This document shows positions 41,215 to 53,460 of a stretch of DNA of 64,000 nt, piece after piece. Origin of the DNA: Ceratopteris richardii (taxonomy: Eukaryota; Streptophyta; Polypodiopsida; Polypodiales; Pteridaceae). Made by a program: the position numbers and the translations under genes. The first letter of the stretch is position 1; each line of letters opens with the position of its first letter. The stretch lies in NCBI GenBank assembly GCA_020310875.1, contig CM035407.1, forward strand, positions 64,750,158 to 64,814,157, read 5' to 3'. The notes under the pieces were generated by a model, which was not told the origin of the DNA, ran no database searches, and was given only the letters and a program-made list of their open reading frames with translations.

Positions 41215-43443
41215 ATGCGTGGACAGGCTAAAGGACTTTTCAGAGATGCGCAGCACAGGGAATTACATGTTATTGGTGGCAAAATTTTCTGTGACGTCGA
41301 TCACACCGAAGATGTAGCTTGTATCGTGGCTGCTTTGAAGGAATGTGCAGAGCAAAAGGACCTGTATCGAGGCAGGGCTTTGCATCGGGAGATTAGACAG
41401 AAAAATTCATTAAAAAAAAGTACTTTTGTGGGCAACACATTGATAACTATGTACGCCAAATGTGATGCGATGGCCGAAGCAAGAGAAGTATTCGATGAAT
41501 TTCCTATGCGTAATGAAGTCTCCTGGAATGCCTTGATTTCAGGATATGTTTTGAATAGAGAGGGTCAGAGAGCATTGGGTTGCTATCAGAGAATGCTTCT
41601 TGAGGGTCTTTCACCCAGTTCTGTAACCTATTCTTGCATCTTGAAAGCCTGTGGCAGCGTAGGGATATCCCAGAAAGGCCAATTAATACATGCACAGATT
41701 TTCAACAGCCGCATTTTAGAGAAGCATATTATTGTAGGCAATGCACTAATGGACATGTATATTAAATGTGGAGCTGTTGAGAAAGCAAAAGAAGTGTTTA
41801 TCAAGATCCGTTTCCAGAGTGTGGTATCTTGGACTACACTTATACGAGGATATGCCCAAGGTAAGCAGTATGAAGAAGCATTAGCTTGCTTTGAACATAT
41901 GCAGGAAGCAGGTTTTACTCCAGATGTAGTTGCATTTGTGTGTATTCTGAAAGCTTGTGGCAGCTTAAGAGGCCTGGATGAAGGTCAGAAAATTCATGCT
42001 GAAGTTGTTCGAAGAATTTTAGATAAAAAAAGTATTGCAATTGCCAATGCGGTTATAGATATGTACACAAAATGTTGTGCTCTTGAGAAAGCCCATGAAG
42101 TGCTTCATATGCTTTCCTTTTGGAATGTGGTCTCCTGGACTACACTGATTGCAGGTTATGCAGAATATGGATTTGGGGAACAAGCTCTTATTTGTTTCAA
42201 GCAGATGCAACACTTTGGACACTCCCCAGATGCAGTAACATTTTCCTGCATATTGAAAGCATGTGGAATTGTACAAGCTTTTAGAATTGGGCAAGAAATA
42301 CATGCACAAATTATACGAAATAAGCATATTGGACGTCATGTTGAAGTCTCCAATGCTGTTGTCAGCATGTATGCAAAATGTGGTGCATTTGAGAATGCAA
42401 AAGAAGCTCTTAACAAGCTTCCTGTTTGTGATGTGATAGCATGGAATGGATTGATTGCAGGATACATGCAGCATGGGTACAATGAAGAAGCAATTGCATG
42501 CTTTTATCACATGCAACTAGGTGGTTTCTCTCCAACCAAGGTGACATATGCTTGCATTTTGAAAGTGTGTGGCAATCTAGGTGCCTTGGATAGGGGCCAA
42601 GAGATCTATACCCAGATTGCAAGAGAATGTTTCCTTGGAGATTACATAGTTGTAGCGAATGCATTGGTGGATATGTATTCTAAATGTGGTGCCATCAAGA
42701 AAGCTCAAGAAGTATTTGATGAGCTACCTGTGAAGGAGATTGTTTCATGGACAGCATTGATTGCAGGTTATGTGGAACATGAACATGCAGAAGAAGCGCT
42801 CAGCTGTTTTGAGAGGATGCAATGTCAGGGTTTATTTCCAGATACCGTGACCTTTGCATGCATTCTTAAAGCATGTGGCACTATAGGAGCAATACGCAAG
42901 GGCCAGTGCATACATACCGAAATGGTTATCAAAGGGCTACTGCAAAAGGATCCAATCTTAGGCATTGCTTTAATTGTCATGTATGCAGATTGTGGTATGC
43001 TCTTGGAGGCTCAGCAGATATTTGATGATTTTCCTTTCAGAGATGTGACCTTATGGAGTGCTCTTATGGTGGGATATGCACAGCTAGGAAATGATGGAGC
43101 TGTTCTAGGTCTGTTTCAGGAAGCAATTGAAGAAGGAGTAATGCCAGATCCAGTAATGTTCATAATTGTTCTTAATACTTGCAGCCATGGTGGTCTGTTG
43201 GGTGAGGGCCAAAGTTTGTTTGAAATCTTAGAACTGAGCTGTGGAGTTGGGCCATCGTTAAAACACCACTCTTGCATGGTTGACCTTTTGAGCCGGGCAG
43301 GGCATTTACAGGAGGCAGCTACAGTGATTGCAGGGATTCCTTTCCCTCCTCAGTCGAGCACTTGGCAATGTCTATTAAGTGCTTGCCAGAAATTAGTTGA
43401 TATAAATATTGCAGAATGGGCTTTCAATCATGCAACTGAATGA
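41215..43443 (+). CDS. PLS-type pentatricopeptide repeat (PPR) protein, 742 aa
   Basis: An intact uninterrupted ORF. From about residue 45 to 730 it is a chain of roughly 18 degenerate 31-36 residue helix-turn-helix repeats with the P, L and S spacing of plant PPR proteins. Repeated landmarks are VVSWTTLI.GYA, ACILKACG, GQ.IHAQI, and ALVDMYSKCGAI..A.EVFDELP. Such proteins bind organellar RNA for editing, splicing or stability. The C-terminus reads HHSCMVDLLSRAGHLQEA, then WQCLLSACQKLVDINIAEW and stops near the start of the E motif; no full E, E+ or DYW domain follows, so it has no editing deaminase of its own. An in-frame stop lies at 41171 upstream of the ATG. The N-terminus is not a clear transit peptide (MRGQAKGLFRDAQHRELHV). 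No gene symbol is justified. Confidence 0.93.
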   Translation: MRGQAKGLFRDAQHRELHVIGGKIFCDVDHTEDVACIVAALKECAEQKDLYRGRALHREIRQKNSLKKSTFVGNTLITMYAKCDAMAEAREVFDEFPMRNEVSWNALISGYVLNREGQRALGCYQRMLLEGLSPSSVTYSCILKACGSVGISQKGQLIHAQIFNSRILEKHIIVGNALMDMYIKCGAVEKAKEVFIKIRFQSVVSWTTLIRGYAQGKQYEEALACFEHMQEAGFTPDVVAFVCILKACGSLRGLDEGQKIHAEVVRRILDKKSIAIANAVIDMYTKCCALEKAHEVLHMLSFWNVVSWTTLIAGYAEYGFGEQALICFKQMQHFGHSPDAVTFSCILKACGIVQAFRIGQEIHAQIIRNKHIGRHVEVSNAVVSMYAKCGAFENAKEALNKLPVCDVIAWNGLIAGYMQHGYNEEAIACFYHMQLGGFSPTKVTYACILKVCGNLGALDRGQEIYTQIARECFLGDYIVVANALVDMYSKCGAIKKAQEVFDELPVKEIVSWTALIAGYVEHEHAEEALSCFERMQCQGLFPDTVTFACILKACGTIGAIRKGQCIHTEMVIKGLLQKDPILGIALIVMYADCGMLLEAQQIFDDFPFRDVTLWSALMVGYAQLGNDGAVLGLFQEAIEEGVMPDPVMFIIVLNTCSHGGLLGEGQSLFEILELSCGVGPSLKHHSCMVDLLSRAGHLQEAATVIAGIPFPPQSSTWQCLLSACQKLVDINIAEWAFNHATE

Positions 43444-44190
43444 AGGTTTAAGGCGATCAATTGATGCCATATGATCTTCTAGATGCCACAAATGATTTGA
43501 ACAGTGCCAGAAGGTGATGATTGTAGGATGAGTAGTTAGATGTATGATATGCTGACATCTCAATGCATTTACATTATGATCTCAGATGATGTCAAAGCAG
43601 CAGTAATTGTTATTTTTAATTTTCTCATTCTGATTTGATCTTCTTTCCTTTTACTCTTTTATTATTGCCTTCTTTTCACACTGTAATGCTAGTTAAAAGG
43701 AAACAGTTAGCTTTCTTCACCTCCAGCTTCTGCTTTGACTGTGAAATGAATGAATGACATTGATGTTTCCAGACCTTGTAATCTCTCCACTATGATAATG
43801 CTTAACTAAATAGGGTCTTATGAAGAGGAAAATATAAGGATGATTTTAAGTCCAGCGGTAAATTTTCAAGGTTCTAAATAGAAACAAGCTATTTCCTCTT
43901 GTTTTGAAATTATAAAGGTTATCCCAGTAATTTATTGACGTACAGGACACATTCACCTTTGTCTTCATAGCTCCTGACAACCAGATGTGGAGGTAAGCTT
44001 AGGACTGAGCCAGAAGGTTCCCTAACAGACATTTGATAGGAAGAGGGGGTTTCTTTTCTGGGAAATTGTTGGACATCGCTTTGAAATTGAATTCATCAAC
44101 TTTAAACACCCAACAATTTTGGTCTTGCTACCTCGTGAACTTCATTATCTTATTCTTGCTTTCAGGACCAATGATCAATTTTTGGTTTCA
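43444..44190 (+). other. PPR 3' flank, no gene recognised
   Basis: Probable 3'UTR and intergenic DNA. Just after the stop a short run (MPYDLLDATNDLNSA near 43462) has some flavour of a continued PPR E region in another frame. It may be a decayed C-terminal extension. Confidence 0.4.
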
Positions 44191-44199
44191 AGTGAGTTT

Positions 44200-44690
44200 G
44201 CTGTGTTAGTAGACTGTACATTAAGGTGGCGATTTATGTGAATGTACTAAGGCCTGTTGGGGCACTTTCTTTTCTTAGTTTGTGGGGTTATAAGCTTCTT
44301 CTTCCTTGCGCTATTTGTGTGTGTTCTTGCTCCCTGGACTCCAATAATTCATATCAGGGAAGTTTGAAAACCCAATAATTGTCAAGCCACCTCACAAACG
44401 TCATTATCCTATTCTTGTTCTAAGAAGCAATGATCTGTGCTTTTGGTTTCAGATGGAGTTTAGTGTATTAGTATATTATGGTAGTGATTTGTGTGAACAC
44501 ACTTAGGCATGTTGGGGCATTTTTTTCCTTTTTTTTATATATTCCCGTAACTCTAAAAGGGTTAATCGTCTTTATACATTCTGCATCTGGTAATATAACT
44601 ATATGCAGGGTTGTAAGCTTTTTATTGTGCTATTTATGTTTGTTGTTGCTCCGCGGACTCCAATGATTCATATCCAAGAAGGTTGTTGAT
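44200..44690 (+). mobile_element. Two diverged family-B-like copia LTR relics in tandem
   Basis: Segments at about 44203-44360 and 44466-44690 both follow the family-B LTR order (tagtatattatggtagtg, tgtgaacacactt, ggggcatttttttcc, gactccaat) and end in tatcc or atatcag like a primer site. The flanks are also duplicated: acaattttggtcttg/aataattgtcaag and tcttattcttg recur about 270 bp apart. A tandem duplication of an old LTR with flank is the simplest reading. Confidence 0.65.
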
Positions 44691-45104
44691 TCTTAAGTGA
44701 ATAGTTTGGGAGAGTAGAAAAGGACGCGGAGAGCTACATGGTGGTATGCTCGGTCGCTCCAAATGCCAAGGGAATGGGATGTTTTGTGAGGAGAGAAAGT
44801 AGAGAGAGAAACCTATGTAGAAATTCGAAGAAGAAGATGGAGATGCTGAAGTTGAAGTCGTCCCAATCAAGTTATGAGAGTTTTGTGATCAAGTCTTATT
44901 AATAAATGACTTTTAGGTTATTTGGGAATGTTCATACATGGCCAATGACCAAAATTCATAAAAATAATGTAAATGCCTGTAACTCATCAATTTGGGGTCT
45001 AAAAATTATAACAAAAATATGTGTGGAATGATCTCAGAGAGAGCTATCATTTGGAAGGGTTCAGATATACAAAAGGAGATTCCCTTGGGCCTTTATCCCC
45101 AACA
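44682..45104 (-). repeat. Putative 3' LTR of decayed copia E
   Basis: On the minus strand an LTR-like start TGTTGGGGATAAAGG is at 45104, a purine-rich AAAGGAGCC run lies just before it, and the end is near GAATCAACA at 44682. The second LTR is not recognised, so the call rests on position and ends. Confidence 0.5.
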
Positions 45105-45137
45105 GCTTACGACTTAAAGGACCAAGGAGGCTCCTTT

Positions 45138-47870
45138 AAGCTAAGTAACTCCCACCATTTGTATAGATAGTTGATGTTGTGGCTTGGGTAGACACTTCAT
45201 GGGAGGATTTACAAGATTTTGTGAAGTATTGAGCTTGATCAAAGTGACTAGGCCATCCTCTAACACTTCTTTGAAGAAGTGGTAACTCACATCAATATGC
45301 TTTGTGCGAGCACAGAACATGGCATTCTTTGCCAAACATATGGCACTCTGGCTATCCCATCCAAGAATAGGTGCCTTTTCAAGCATCCTAAACTCATTGC
45401 ACAAGCGGGCTAACCAAATGGCTTCTTTGGAAGCCTTTATGATTGAAATATATTCAGTCTTTGTAATAGATAGTGCAACTATCCTATGAAGTCTAAAGCA
45501 CCATGAAATAGCACTGCATGCAAGGGTGTATAAATAGCCACTCGTGGACTTGCAAGTGTCCACATCACTTGCCATGTCTGAATCACAGAATCCTTTCAAC
45601 TCCGATGGACCTTTTCTATAACATAGGCATTTACCTTTGGTCCCTTTCAAATACCTCAAGATAGATTTGATTGACTCCCAATGAGCTTTGCTAGGATTAG
45701 CTACAAACCTGCTAACAACTCCCACTGCATGAGCAATGTCTGGCCGAGTGGCAACCATAGCATACATAAGTGAACCACAAGCTGATGCATATGGAACACT
45801 CATCATGTAGTTGACTGCATCATCATCTTTGGGACAGTCATCCTTGGAAAGCTTAACATGTGGCTGCAATGGCACTCCAAGAGGCTTAGCATAAATCTGT
45901 CCATCACCTTTTCAATGTACTTTTCTTGGGATAAATGCAAAGTTTGTTGCTGCTTATCCCTTTTTATTTGCATGCCAAGAATATGCTCAGCTTCCCCAAA
46001 GTCTTTCATTGAGAATGCAGAGTTCACATGCTGTTTTAGAGCATTTAGAGTGCTCTTTTTTCATAGCTAGCAGCATATCATCTACATACAAGACAAGAGT
46101 GATTGGGCTGCCATCTTCATCCTTTTTAGTGTACAAACAGTGGTCTGCATGGCTTCTTTTGAATCCATGTTTGAGCATAAATGCATCAAACTTCTCATAC
46201 CATTGTCTGGGGGCTTGTTTCAGCCCATATAAACTCCTTTTCAGCTTGCATACTAGATGCTCTTTTCCAAGAATGGCATCTGGCAGTTACATGTACAGCT
46301 TTTCATCTAAGTCACCATACACAAAGGCTATTATAACATCCATTTGGAATAACTCCAAATCCAAGGCAGCTGTGAGAGCAAATAACACACGTAATGTAGT
46401 CAGTTTAAACACTGGCGAGAACACTTCTTGGAAATCAATGCCCTCTTCCTTTCCTTATACTTGGGTTTGCCATCCACAGTCTTGATTTTGTATACCCACT
46501 TGTTGGGAATGGCTTTCCCACCTTTGGGCAACTCAACCAAGTCCCAAATATCATTTACATGCAAGGCCTTTATATCTTCCTGGATGGCTAACTCCCACTT
46601 CTTCTTGTGCTCAGATAGCTTTGCCTCTTTGTAGGTAAGAGGCTCACCCTCATATGATAACATAATGTAATGTATAGAGGGGTTATATCTGTTCACAGGC
46701 CTCTTAGGACCTGTAGATCTTCTTACCCAATGATCCACATTCTCTAATAATGGATTTACATCAAGAGGTACATCAACTTCCTCATTGTTAATGGGTTGCT
46801 GTACATCATTTTCAGCCCCGTTTCCAGCATGAATAGGTGGCTGCATATGCCCTTTAGGAACCTCATTTTGCTCTCCAACATCATCTAGCTCAATAACCAC
46901 TGGCTCATTGTCATTTCCAGCCATCCGTGGTGCATCTTGAGGGTTCAAATCAAATTTAACAGGTGGCTGTACAGGATGAAATTTGACCTTTTTATGGTCA
47001 CTTTTAGAGGCACAATTGTTTTTTTAGCAGCATTGCCTGATTAAGTACAACATCCTGGCTGCGTATTACCTTCTTGAGTTGAGGTAGCCATATTCTATAG
47101 CCCATTCCACCTTCATCTCCATAACCCATGAAGATTCCTTTCATGGACTTTGCATCTAACTTGCTTTTCAACTCAAGCCTTATATGCAAAAAAGCATCAC
47201 AACCAAAGATGCATAGGTGGTCATATGAAGGTGGTTTGTCAAACCCTTTTCCGGAATGCCACCTTCTAAGAATGTGTGAGCAGATGGATTGGAAACATGA
47301 GAGGGAGATTAGCTCTAGATAGCATGCATCTCACCCTTTCACATAAAGTTATGTTATACCTTTCAACCACACCTTAGAAGAGGGGCTCTATGGAGTGTTA
47401 GCTCCCTATTAATCGCAAGATTTTCACAAAATCCATTGATTTCAGCACTTGTAAACTCATCTCCATTGTCAGTACGTAAGCATTTCAGCTTTCTACCTGT
47501 TTGAGTGGTCACAAATGCATGAAAATTTTTAAATGTAGCAAAAGGCTTTATCTTTAGATGTTAACAAATATATCCAAAGCTTCCTAGAAAAATCATCTAT
47601 GAAAGAAATAAAGTAAAAGTGCATCCCTCATAGACTTGGTAGACATGCCACAAACATTAAAATGAATAAGATCTAATACATTAGGATTATGAGAGACACC
47701 CGAGTAATAATAACTCTTCACCTACTTTCCATATTGGCATTCATTACAAAAATTAAGTTTTGAGCCTTTAGCATCAAACTTGTCCAAATTACATTGTTTA
47801 TTGTAGAGGAAATTCTTGTTCTTCTTGTGCTCGAGGTGGGTTCTTTTACTCAGTGAAGTATGCACTATGT
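45138..47870 (-). pseudogene. Decayed copia E pol: integrase, RT and RNase H
   Basis: On the minus strand from 47870: pre-integrase (FCNECQYGK near 47745), integrase (CLRTDNGDEFTS-like, EINGFCEN near 47440), integrase end (GYGDEGGMGYRIWLPQLKK at 47120), RT start (WELAIQEDIKALHVNDIWDL near 46590, NKWVYKIKTVDGKPKYK) and LVLYVDDMLLAMKKEHSKC near 46090. RNase H follows (MYAMVATRPDIAHAVG at 45760, YHFFKEVLEDGLV near 45260). Frames change at least five times. The order and polarity are those of a normal Ty1/copia. It is truncated upstream of 47870. Confidence 0.88.
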
Positions 47871-48690
47871 GTATGCTTTGCACATCACCACAAGGATGTT
47901 ATAAAGTAGATAGGAATTGTCAAGATAAGAGCCAAAATTAAGAGTCAAAGAAGCATTACTATAATAACATTAAGCATGGAAAGTATACAAGATAGGCAGT
48001 ACAATGACAATGAAATGGAGCAATGACTTCTAAGGGCAATGAAATGGAGCAGTGATGGCTAAGAGTAGCTTCGGATGCAACTGGCAATCTCCAATGCAGT
48101 TTCCAATGCACTGCTGAAGCACACAATCCAACCTCCAATGTATTGCTGAAACACAGAAGCCTCCTGCTAGATCACACAGGGCCTGAAGACTCCCTCCACT
48201 TGACCACGCTATGTGACAAGACCAGAGTCTCTCGTCTACTCCTTGGCTGAGCTGAAGCTTGAGAGCAGTGATGCATTTCACTCAGCGATCATCACTCTTC
48301 TCTTTCTCTATGTGTCGTGATAAGATATCTCTATTGTGATCAGATATCCCTTTGGCACTTGAATTCCTTTCTTATATAAGCCACCTCTGCCTGGCGGTTA
48401 CTCCACTACCCTGTTACCTCCACTATTCTTTGACTCTGCACTTTTTTGGTACTCTATCAAGTCTGGTACTCTTCCAAATCCGGTACTGTGATCTCCACTC
48501 TCTTTCTTTCTTTGCTCGGCCACTTTTGGTGGGTCCTCAACTTGTAACAGCTAATCAAGACTCGTTGTCCATGTAAGAAAATAATGGCAGAGCAGAATAG
48601 ATCAGTAGACAAAGTTGAGAGAAAAAACACGAACAAAGATAGATGCAAACTGAGAGATAAAGAACTCAAATTCTCAGATTGCCAAGAGTA
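47871..48690. other. Unclassified stretch upstream of copia E
   Basis: No coding recognised. A TATATAAG-like box on the minus strand is near 48373-48380, with C/T-rich DNA around it, which would fit an LTR, but no partner was found. Short repeats of ccaatgca-like words are at 48090-48150. Confidence 0.35.
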
Positions 48691-48696
48691 ATGCAG

Positions 48697-48860
48697 TTAC
48701 AACGATGGTGCTGTCCACTCGTGTGCTCCCAATGTGAAGCTTAGAGGGCGATCTAGATAGACTCTAGATGAAGGGCTTGCTAGTGCGCAATGCTATGTAA
48801 AGCTCAACTTGGGCCATGCTTATCTAACTTTTACAAGGGGATTCAGTATAGATAAAGGTA
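48697..48860 (-). repeat. Member of an inverted repeat pair with 54245-54420
   Basis: The reverse complement (TTGTAAAAG, GAGCTTTACATAGCATTG, AAGCCCTTCATCTAGAG, TAAGCTTCACATTGGGAGCAC) parallels 54263-54420 in the same order with about 80% similarity by eye. Both look like U3/R parts of one LTR family in opposite orientations. Confidence 0.7.
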
Positions 48861-49780
48861 GTCCGGAGATACACAATAATCAGCAAAATATACAATCCGA
48901 CAATATCTCCAAGACCAGACGTCCTACCATCTTGGCCCTACAGGCCAAGGGGATAGGTCACTCAAACCCTGCAGAAGAGGGCAAGCCCCCCATCTGCACC
49001 CCCCCATTAAGGTTCTATGGGGTTACCGCATGACACCAAATGGCCTTTATTTTCACCTTGAATGGCAACCCAATGGCCCGGAACTTTATGCCCTACCTAA
49101 CCTAATGGCTAGGCTCACAAAGATCATCTATAACCATCAACGGTCACACATAGACCTCATCTAACTTAGAAGTTAGGGTTCCACAAATGTCTAGGCTCTC
49201 ACAATGGTTCCTCCTCATAATGGGGGCCTTATAACTTAGAGCACCATGGATCATTTGTGGTCACTTGAGGGTGGAGTATTGAGCATATCTAACACCACTT
49301 ACTGTTTCTTCGGATAATTTAGTTGTGACAAGTCCTTGTAGTCTTTGTCTTGGATGAATTTGTGTTTTGGAGGAATTTGGGAATTAAGACCAATTATGGG
49401 GGAATTAGTCCATGAGACCAATTTTGGTGAAATTGGTATCTTGTGCTAGTGAGACCAATTTACGCCAGTAAGACCGATTTTGGAGAAATTGGTCTCTTTT
49501 CTACGTTAGACCAATTTTGGAAAAATTGGCCTCTTCACTGCAGTCAGACTTGACTTAGACTCAGAATACTTAGTTGTAACAAAAAAATTTTGTAGGACCC
49601 TAATTTAGGCTGTACAGGTTGCCTACCACTACTTCACTCTTCACCTCGAAGAGTGGCCTGCTGTGTACTCTAAGTTCTCTGTGTCTATACTAGAGTGCTC
49701 ATGATTGTGATATACCTTTGATGATCCTCAAAAGCCGTTAATTGTTGCTCTAGTGTATTTCCTCCTTCACAACATAGTAG
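48861..49780. other. Unclassified stretch with hairpin-like repeats
   Basis: No gene recognised. The 49340-49540 part contains five imperfect copies of a short inverted motif, GAGACCAATTTTGGNGAAATTGGTCTC-like in halves (GACCAATT and AATTGGTC), spaced 30-50 bp apart. The rest has no recognisable feature. Confidence 0.5.
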
Positions 49781-49789
49781 CGTCATATG

Positions 49790-51180
49790 TCGAAGGGTTT
49801 CAGCTGACTGGTAGGTTGGGAGGAGAAAGTAAAAATGGAAGTATTGTGTGGGGTACAGATGGAGAAGTAGAATGGGGTATAGGTGTGGAATGAGAAGTGA
49901 TGGAGGGTGTAGGTGCAGGTGGAAGTGGTGTGATAGGTAGGGAAGTGGATGTAGAAATTAGTAAAGTAGATGGGAGTAAGGCTGAATATGGCGGTGAAGA
50001 TGGAGGGGACGGTGCTCGGTGGTCCATGCTGGCTGGTAGAGGTAGGTTGCAGAGATGGAGGGTGAGGATGTGGAGAGGGAGGTGGAGGGATAGGGTTAGG
50101 TGGAGAGCTGGGAGTAGGTTGTGCAGTGGTGTGCGATATTGATGAAGTAGTAGGCAGTGTAGTGGCAGTGGTGGTGTATATGGATGAAGTAGTGGGTGAC
50201 ATAGTGGGAGTGACATGTATGGAAGATGCTATAATAGTAGGACATGTATGTGCTGCAAGAGCCCTAGGAGCAGTATGTGTAACATCAAAGATGGAGATGG
50301 AAACCGAAGTAGAGAGAGACCGCTTCTTACCTAGTGCTGCATAGTCTTGTTCTGCAAACAGAAGTAGTCCATATCCTCTCGTGAATCCTTAACTACCTTT
50401 GCTTTCTTCTTGTTGGGAGTGGGCACTTTTGGTTTTCTAAGCACATATTTCTGCTTCTGTTCTTTCTCCTTGTGATTGTGACTAGTGGGGAAAGACTGAA
50501 GCTTCAGATACAGTGTAGGAAGGGTGCATAACAATGAAAAGAGACATGGGGAATATGCATGAAACTTGCTAACACCTTTGTTCATTTGTGCCACAAATCG
50601 TTTTGTCTTGTCTAGCATTGAATGCCAAGAGATGATGGTATGGGTATGGTTTTGATGTTAAGAAACATAAAAGTCCATAACACATTGATAAATTATTGAA
50701 TGAGAGCTTACCTTGCACGTTTTTGAGCATAAAAAGTAAAATTTGAAAGATCTTAGAAAAGATGTAGTGGCTAAAGAAGCTCGCTAATCCTCAAAGGCTA
50801 CCTTGCATTTTTCGGTAAGTAAATCCTCACCAATACCTGAGAAGGTATGTACTCAAGTAGGTCGGACTCAATAAGTGTGCCCATTGCTGATGATAACATT
50901 TCCATGGTCAAGATCTCACCTGGGAGGTTAGGGAAAGATTTGAAAAAATCTAATGCTTCCACGTGATCAGGATCAATGGTGCAAAGGAGATTGAAATTTC
51001 CTCTACCATTTTGGCACGCTTCTTGCCTTTGTCTTTATTGGGTGGGTCCAAGTTTCCGCTTTGTTGGTTTTGCCTGGATTTGGTTGTCCTTCTCAGGATT
51101 AGGACTTTGCTGTAATCGTGCTGGCTCTTTCAAGCATGGAAAGCATGTGAAAGAGCAGACGAAGAGGCCATTTGAATGAC
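49790..51180 (-). pseudogene. Decayed ORF, charged then Pro/Ser/Thr-rich
   Basis: On the minus strand, broken frames read MASSSALSHAF and NKDKGKKRAKMVEEI near 51170-51010, then HVEALDFFKSFPNLPGEIL and GTLIESDLLEYIPSQVLVR near 50960-50790. Next come KHPK-type Lys-rich stretches (RKPKVPTPNKKKAKVVKD near 50420), and then a long Pro/Thr/Ser run (SSPPNPIPPPPSPHPHPPS near 50080) to about 49790. The layout (folded part, basic part, P/S/T-rich part) resembles the third ORF of the giant gypsy element. No direct homology was established. It lies downstream of a gypsy integrase (53620-54235) on the same strand. Confidence 0.5.
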
Positions 51181-51249
51181 TAAGCTGGAGGTGTTTCTAT
51201 TCGAGAGAAGACTTTGGTGGTATGAGACTAAAGAAGGAATGGAGATAAG

Positions 51250-53460
51250 ATATTGCTTGATGGAAACATTGGAAGTTAAGAAGGTGTTCGATTTTGAGTG
51301 ATCGGGGCAATTGTGGATGGGCGATTAATGGACGGGGACTGCTGAAGACCCAATCAGATAGATGCCTGATGAAGGACTAATTCCAACGAAAGAGCACGAG
51401 CAGTGATGCTATTAAATAAGGTATGGTGGACAGATCTGCCTAACGTGGTGCTCAAGATGGTGATGGCAGATGCACAAGAAGTGTAGTTGTTGATGTTGGA
51501 ATGAATGGGTTCTGATGAGTGAATGCCAGACAAGGCAATGAGTATATTCAAGTGATAGACTATGCTGGGCCGATGTGGACATGTAAAGCAAAGGATGATG
51601 CGATGTGGATATCTACACGAAGGCATCTGTTAGACGATGCGATGTGGATGTTTAAAGGAAGGCGATTACTAACAGACGATTATGGAGGGACGAATTCATT
51701 GGACGAATTCCATGGGCGATTATGGAGGAACAAATTCTGATTGATGAGGGAAGGAATGAGTTTTGATTTGAATTTGGCGGGGTGATCTTAGGTGGTACAA
51801 TATGCAAGGGGGAGGGGTGAGTTACAAAAGTGGGGGCGGGGGGGGATCAATACTGATTTTATAAATACGAATTTTGAGGTACGAGTGGAGGTAAACGTTG
51901 ATGAATCAATTGAGTGTTGACAATTCTAAGGATGAGTGGATGAATTCTGAGTAATCTGCTATGGATGGAAATTATGGGGGTTGAGTCATCAGTGGAATCC
52001 CTTCGGTAGACGAATTGAGGGTAAACAATTGGTTGGATGAATTTGGAGGGGAGATGCCAATTCAAGCGATGGATGTGAGTAAGATGGTGGAAGGGCAACG
52101 AATAGAAGACTTGAAGTGGCAAAGGTGTGAATGGTGAAAGCAGATCAATCGAAAGGAGGTGGGTGTGGCAGGTATGAATATCGATACAGACAAATTTTGG
52201 AGGCGAATTCCGAAGAAGCATATGGGGTGAATGGTGAATTCAGGTGGTGTGGATGGTGAATATGGAGTGATTTTCATGTGGATTTCGGGGAATGAATTTT
52301 GGAAAGGACTCATACATAGGGTGAATGATTCTAGTATGTGGTAGACATATTTTTTTTTTCTCATATTCGTTTTATGAGCTTGGAGGATGATTTCTTGCAA
52401 ATTGGTCCAAGGAGGCAAAATGTGATGGGGGGTGGACGATTTTGGGGGAGATGAATTTGGGAGTGAGGGAAGGGAGAATCTTGGTTAGGTGGGGATGACT
52501 CTGGGGAATGCAAATTTGAGAGAGACTAATTTCATTCAACTTCTGATGGATGAATTTGGGTATGCAAGGTAATAGGTGGGGCGAACACGTATTTAGTTGA
52601 CCTTGAAATTGGTAAATTTGAACAGACAACGGATGAATGTTGAACAACATTTTTGTGGATGGAAGAAGGGTGAATTCGAGAGGTTGAATCACATGAAGAT
52701 AACAAGTCGGAGGGGGAAGAAATCGGTTGGGCAATTTAAATGACCATATGATCACTTGGAGGAATGATGGAGGACCAATACGAGGATTGGGAGAGAAACA
52801 GATGAGGATCATAGTAACACAAGGCAAGAGACGAATAATGATGGATGCGAATAAAGATGAGAGTAAACTTTAGTTTAAGGGGACGAATTACTATGCAAAT
52901 TTGTTGAGATTGGGACAAATTTGCAACAAGAGTAAATATGTTTGGCGAATTTGCTTTGGCAAATTGGAGGATTTCTAAGAACAAATTCGATGGGGTTGAA
53001 TTTGAGTGAGTAGGCTTGGTGGAGATGAATAACACTTGTTGGGAAGGGATGGTGATGGAAGAGATTTGGGAGGACCTTATGAATTGAGAGGGCAACGATG
53101 GAGGCAAATTTATGGAGGGTTGAATGAGTTTCAACTTAAGCAAGGGAGAGAATGGGATAGTGGGGGGAACAAATTTTTAGGGACGATTGTGGAGATAATG
53201 GAAGAATTGAAGTATGAGAGCAATTGGATTATTGAGGACTAGCTTAGCTTGGTAGGGACTTTTCTTGAAAATTAAGTAACAACAGTGGAGGAAAATATTC
53301 ATCCATGTAGTGAGGACAATTTATGGGGAAAAGTGTTGTCAAGTTCTGGATGAATTTTATACAAGAGATTAGGCTGGGGAGTCTAAAAGAAGATGAAAAA
53401 GTAAATCGAAGGACTAGACTATTTACAACGTTTTTGATTGAACCACTATTGTTCATGAGG
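51250..53460 (+). repeat. Purine-rich, strand-asymmetric cryptic repeat region
   Basis: About 2.2 kb with very little C on the plus strand and recurring words gaatttggg, ggacgaatt, atgaatttgg and gattatggagg. No exact unit could be fixed. On the minus strand it reads as Pro/Ser/Ile/Leu-rich fragments. It may be an old tandem repeat or a decayed low-complexity coding linker. Confidence 0.55.

Noticed and set aside
43444..44190. A DYW or E domain continuing the PPR protein
   Set aside because: No conserved E or DYW motifs are legible in any frame; only a weak different-frame resemblance was seen.
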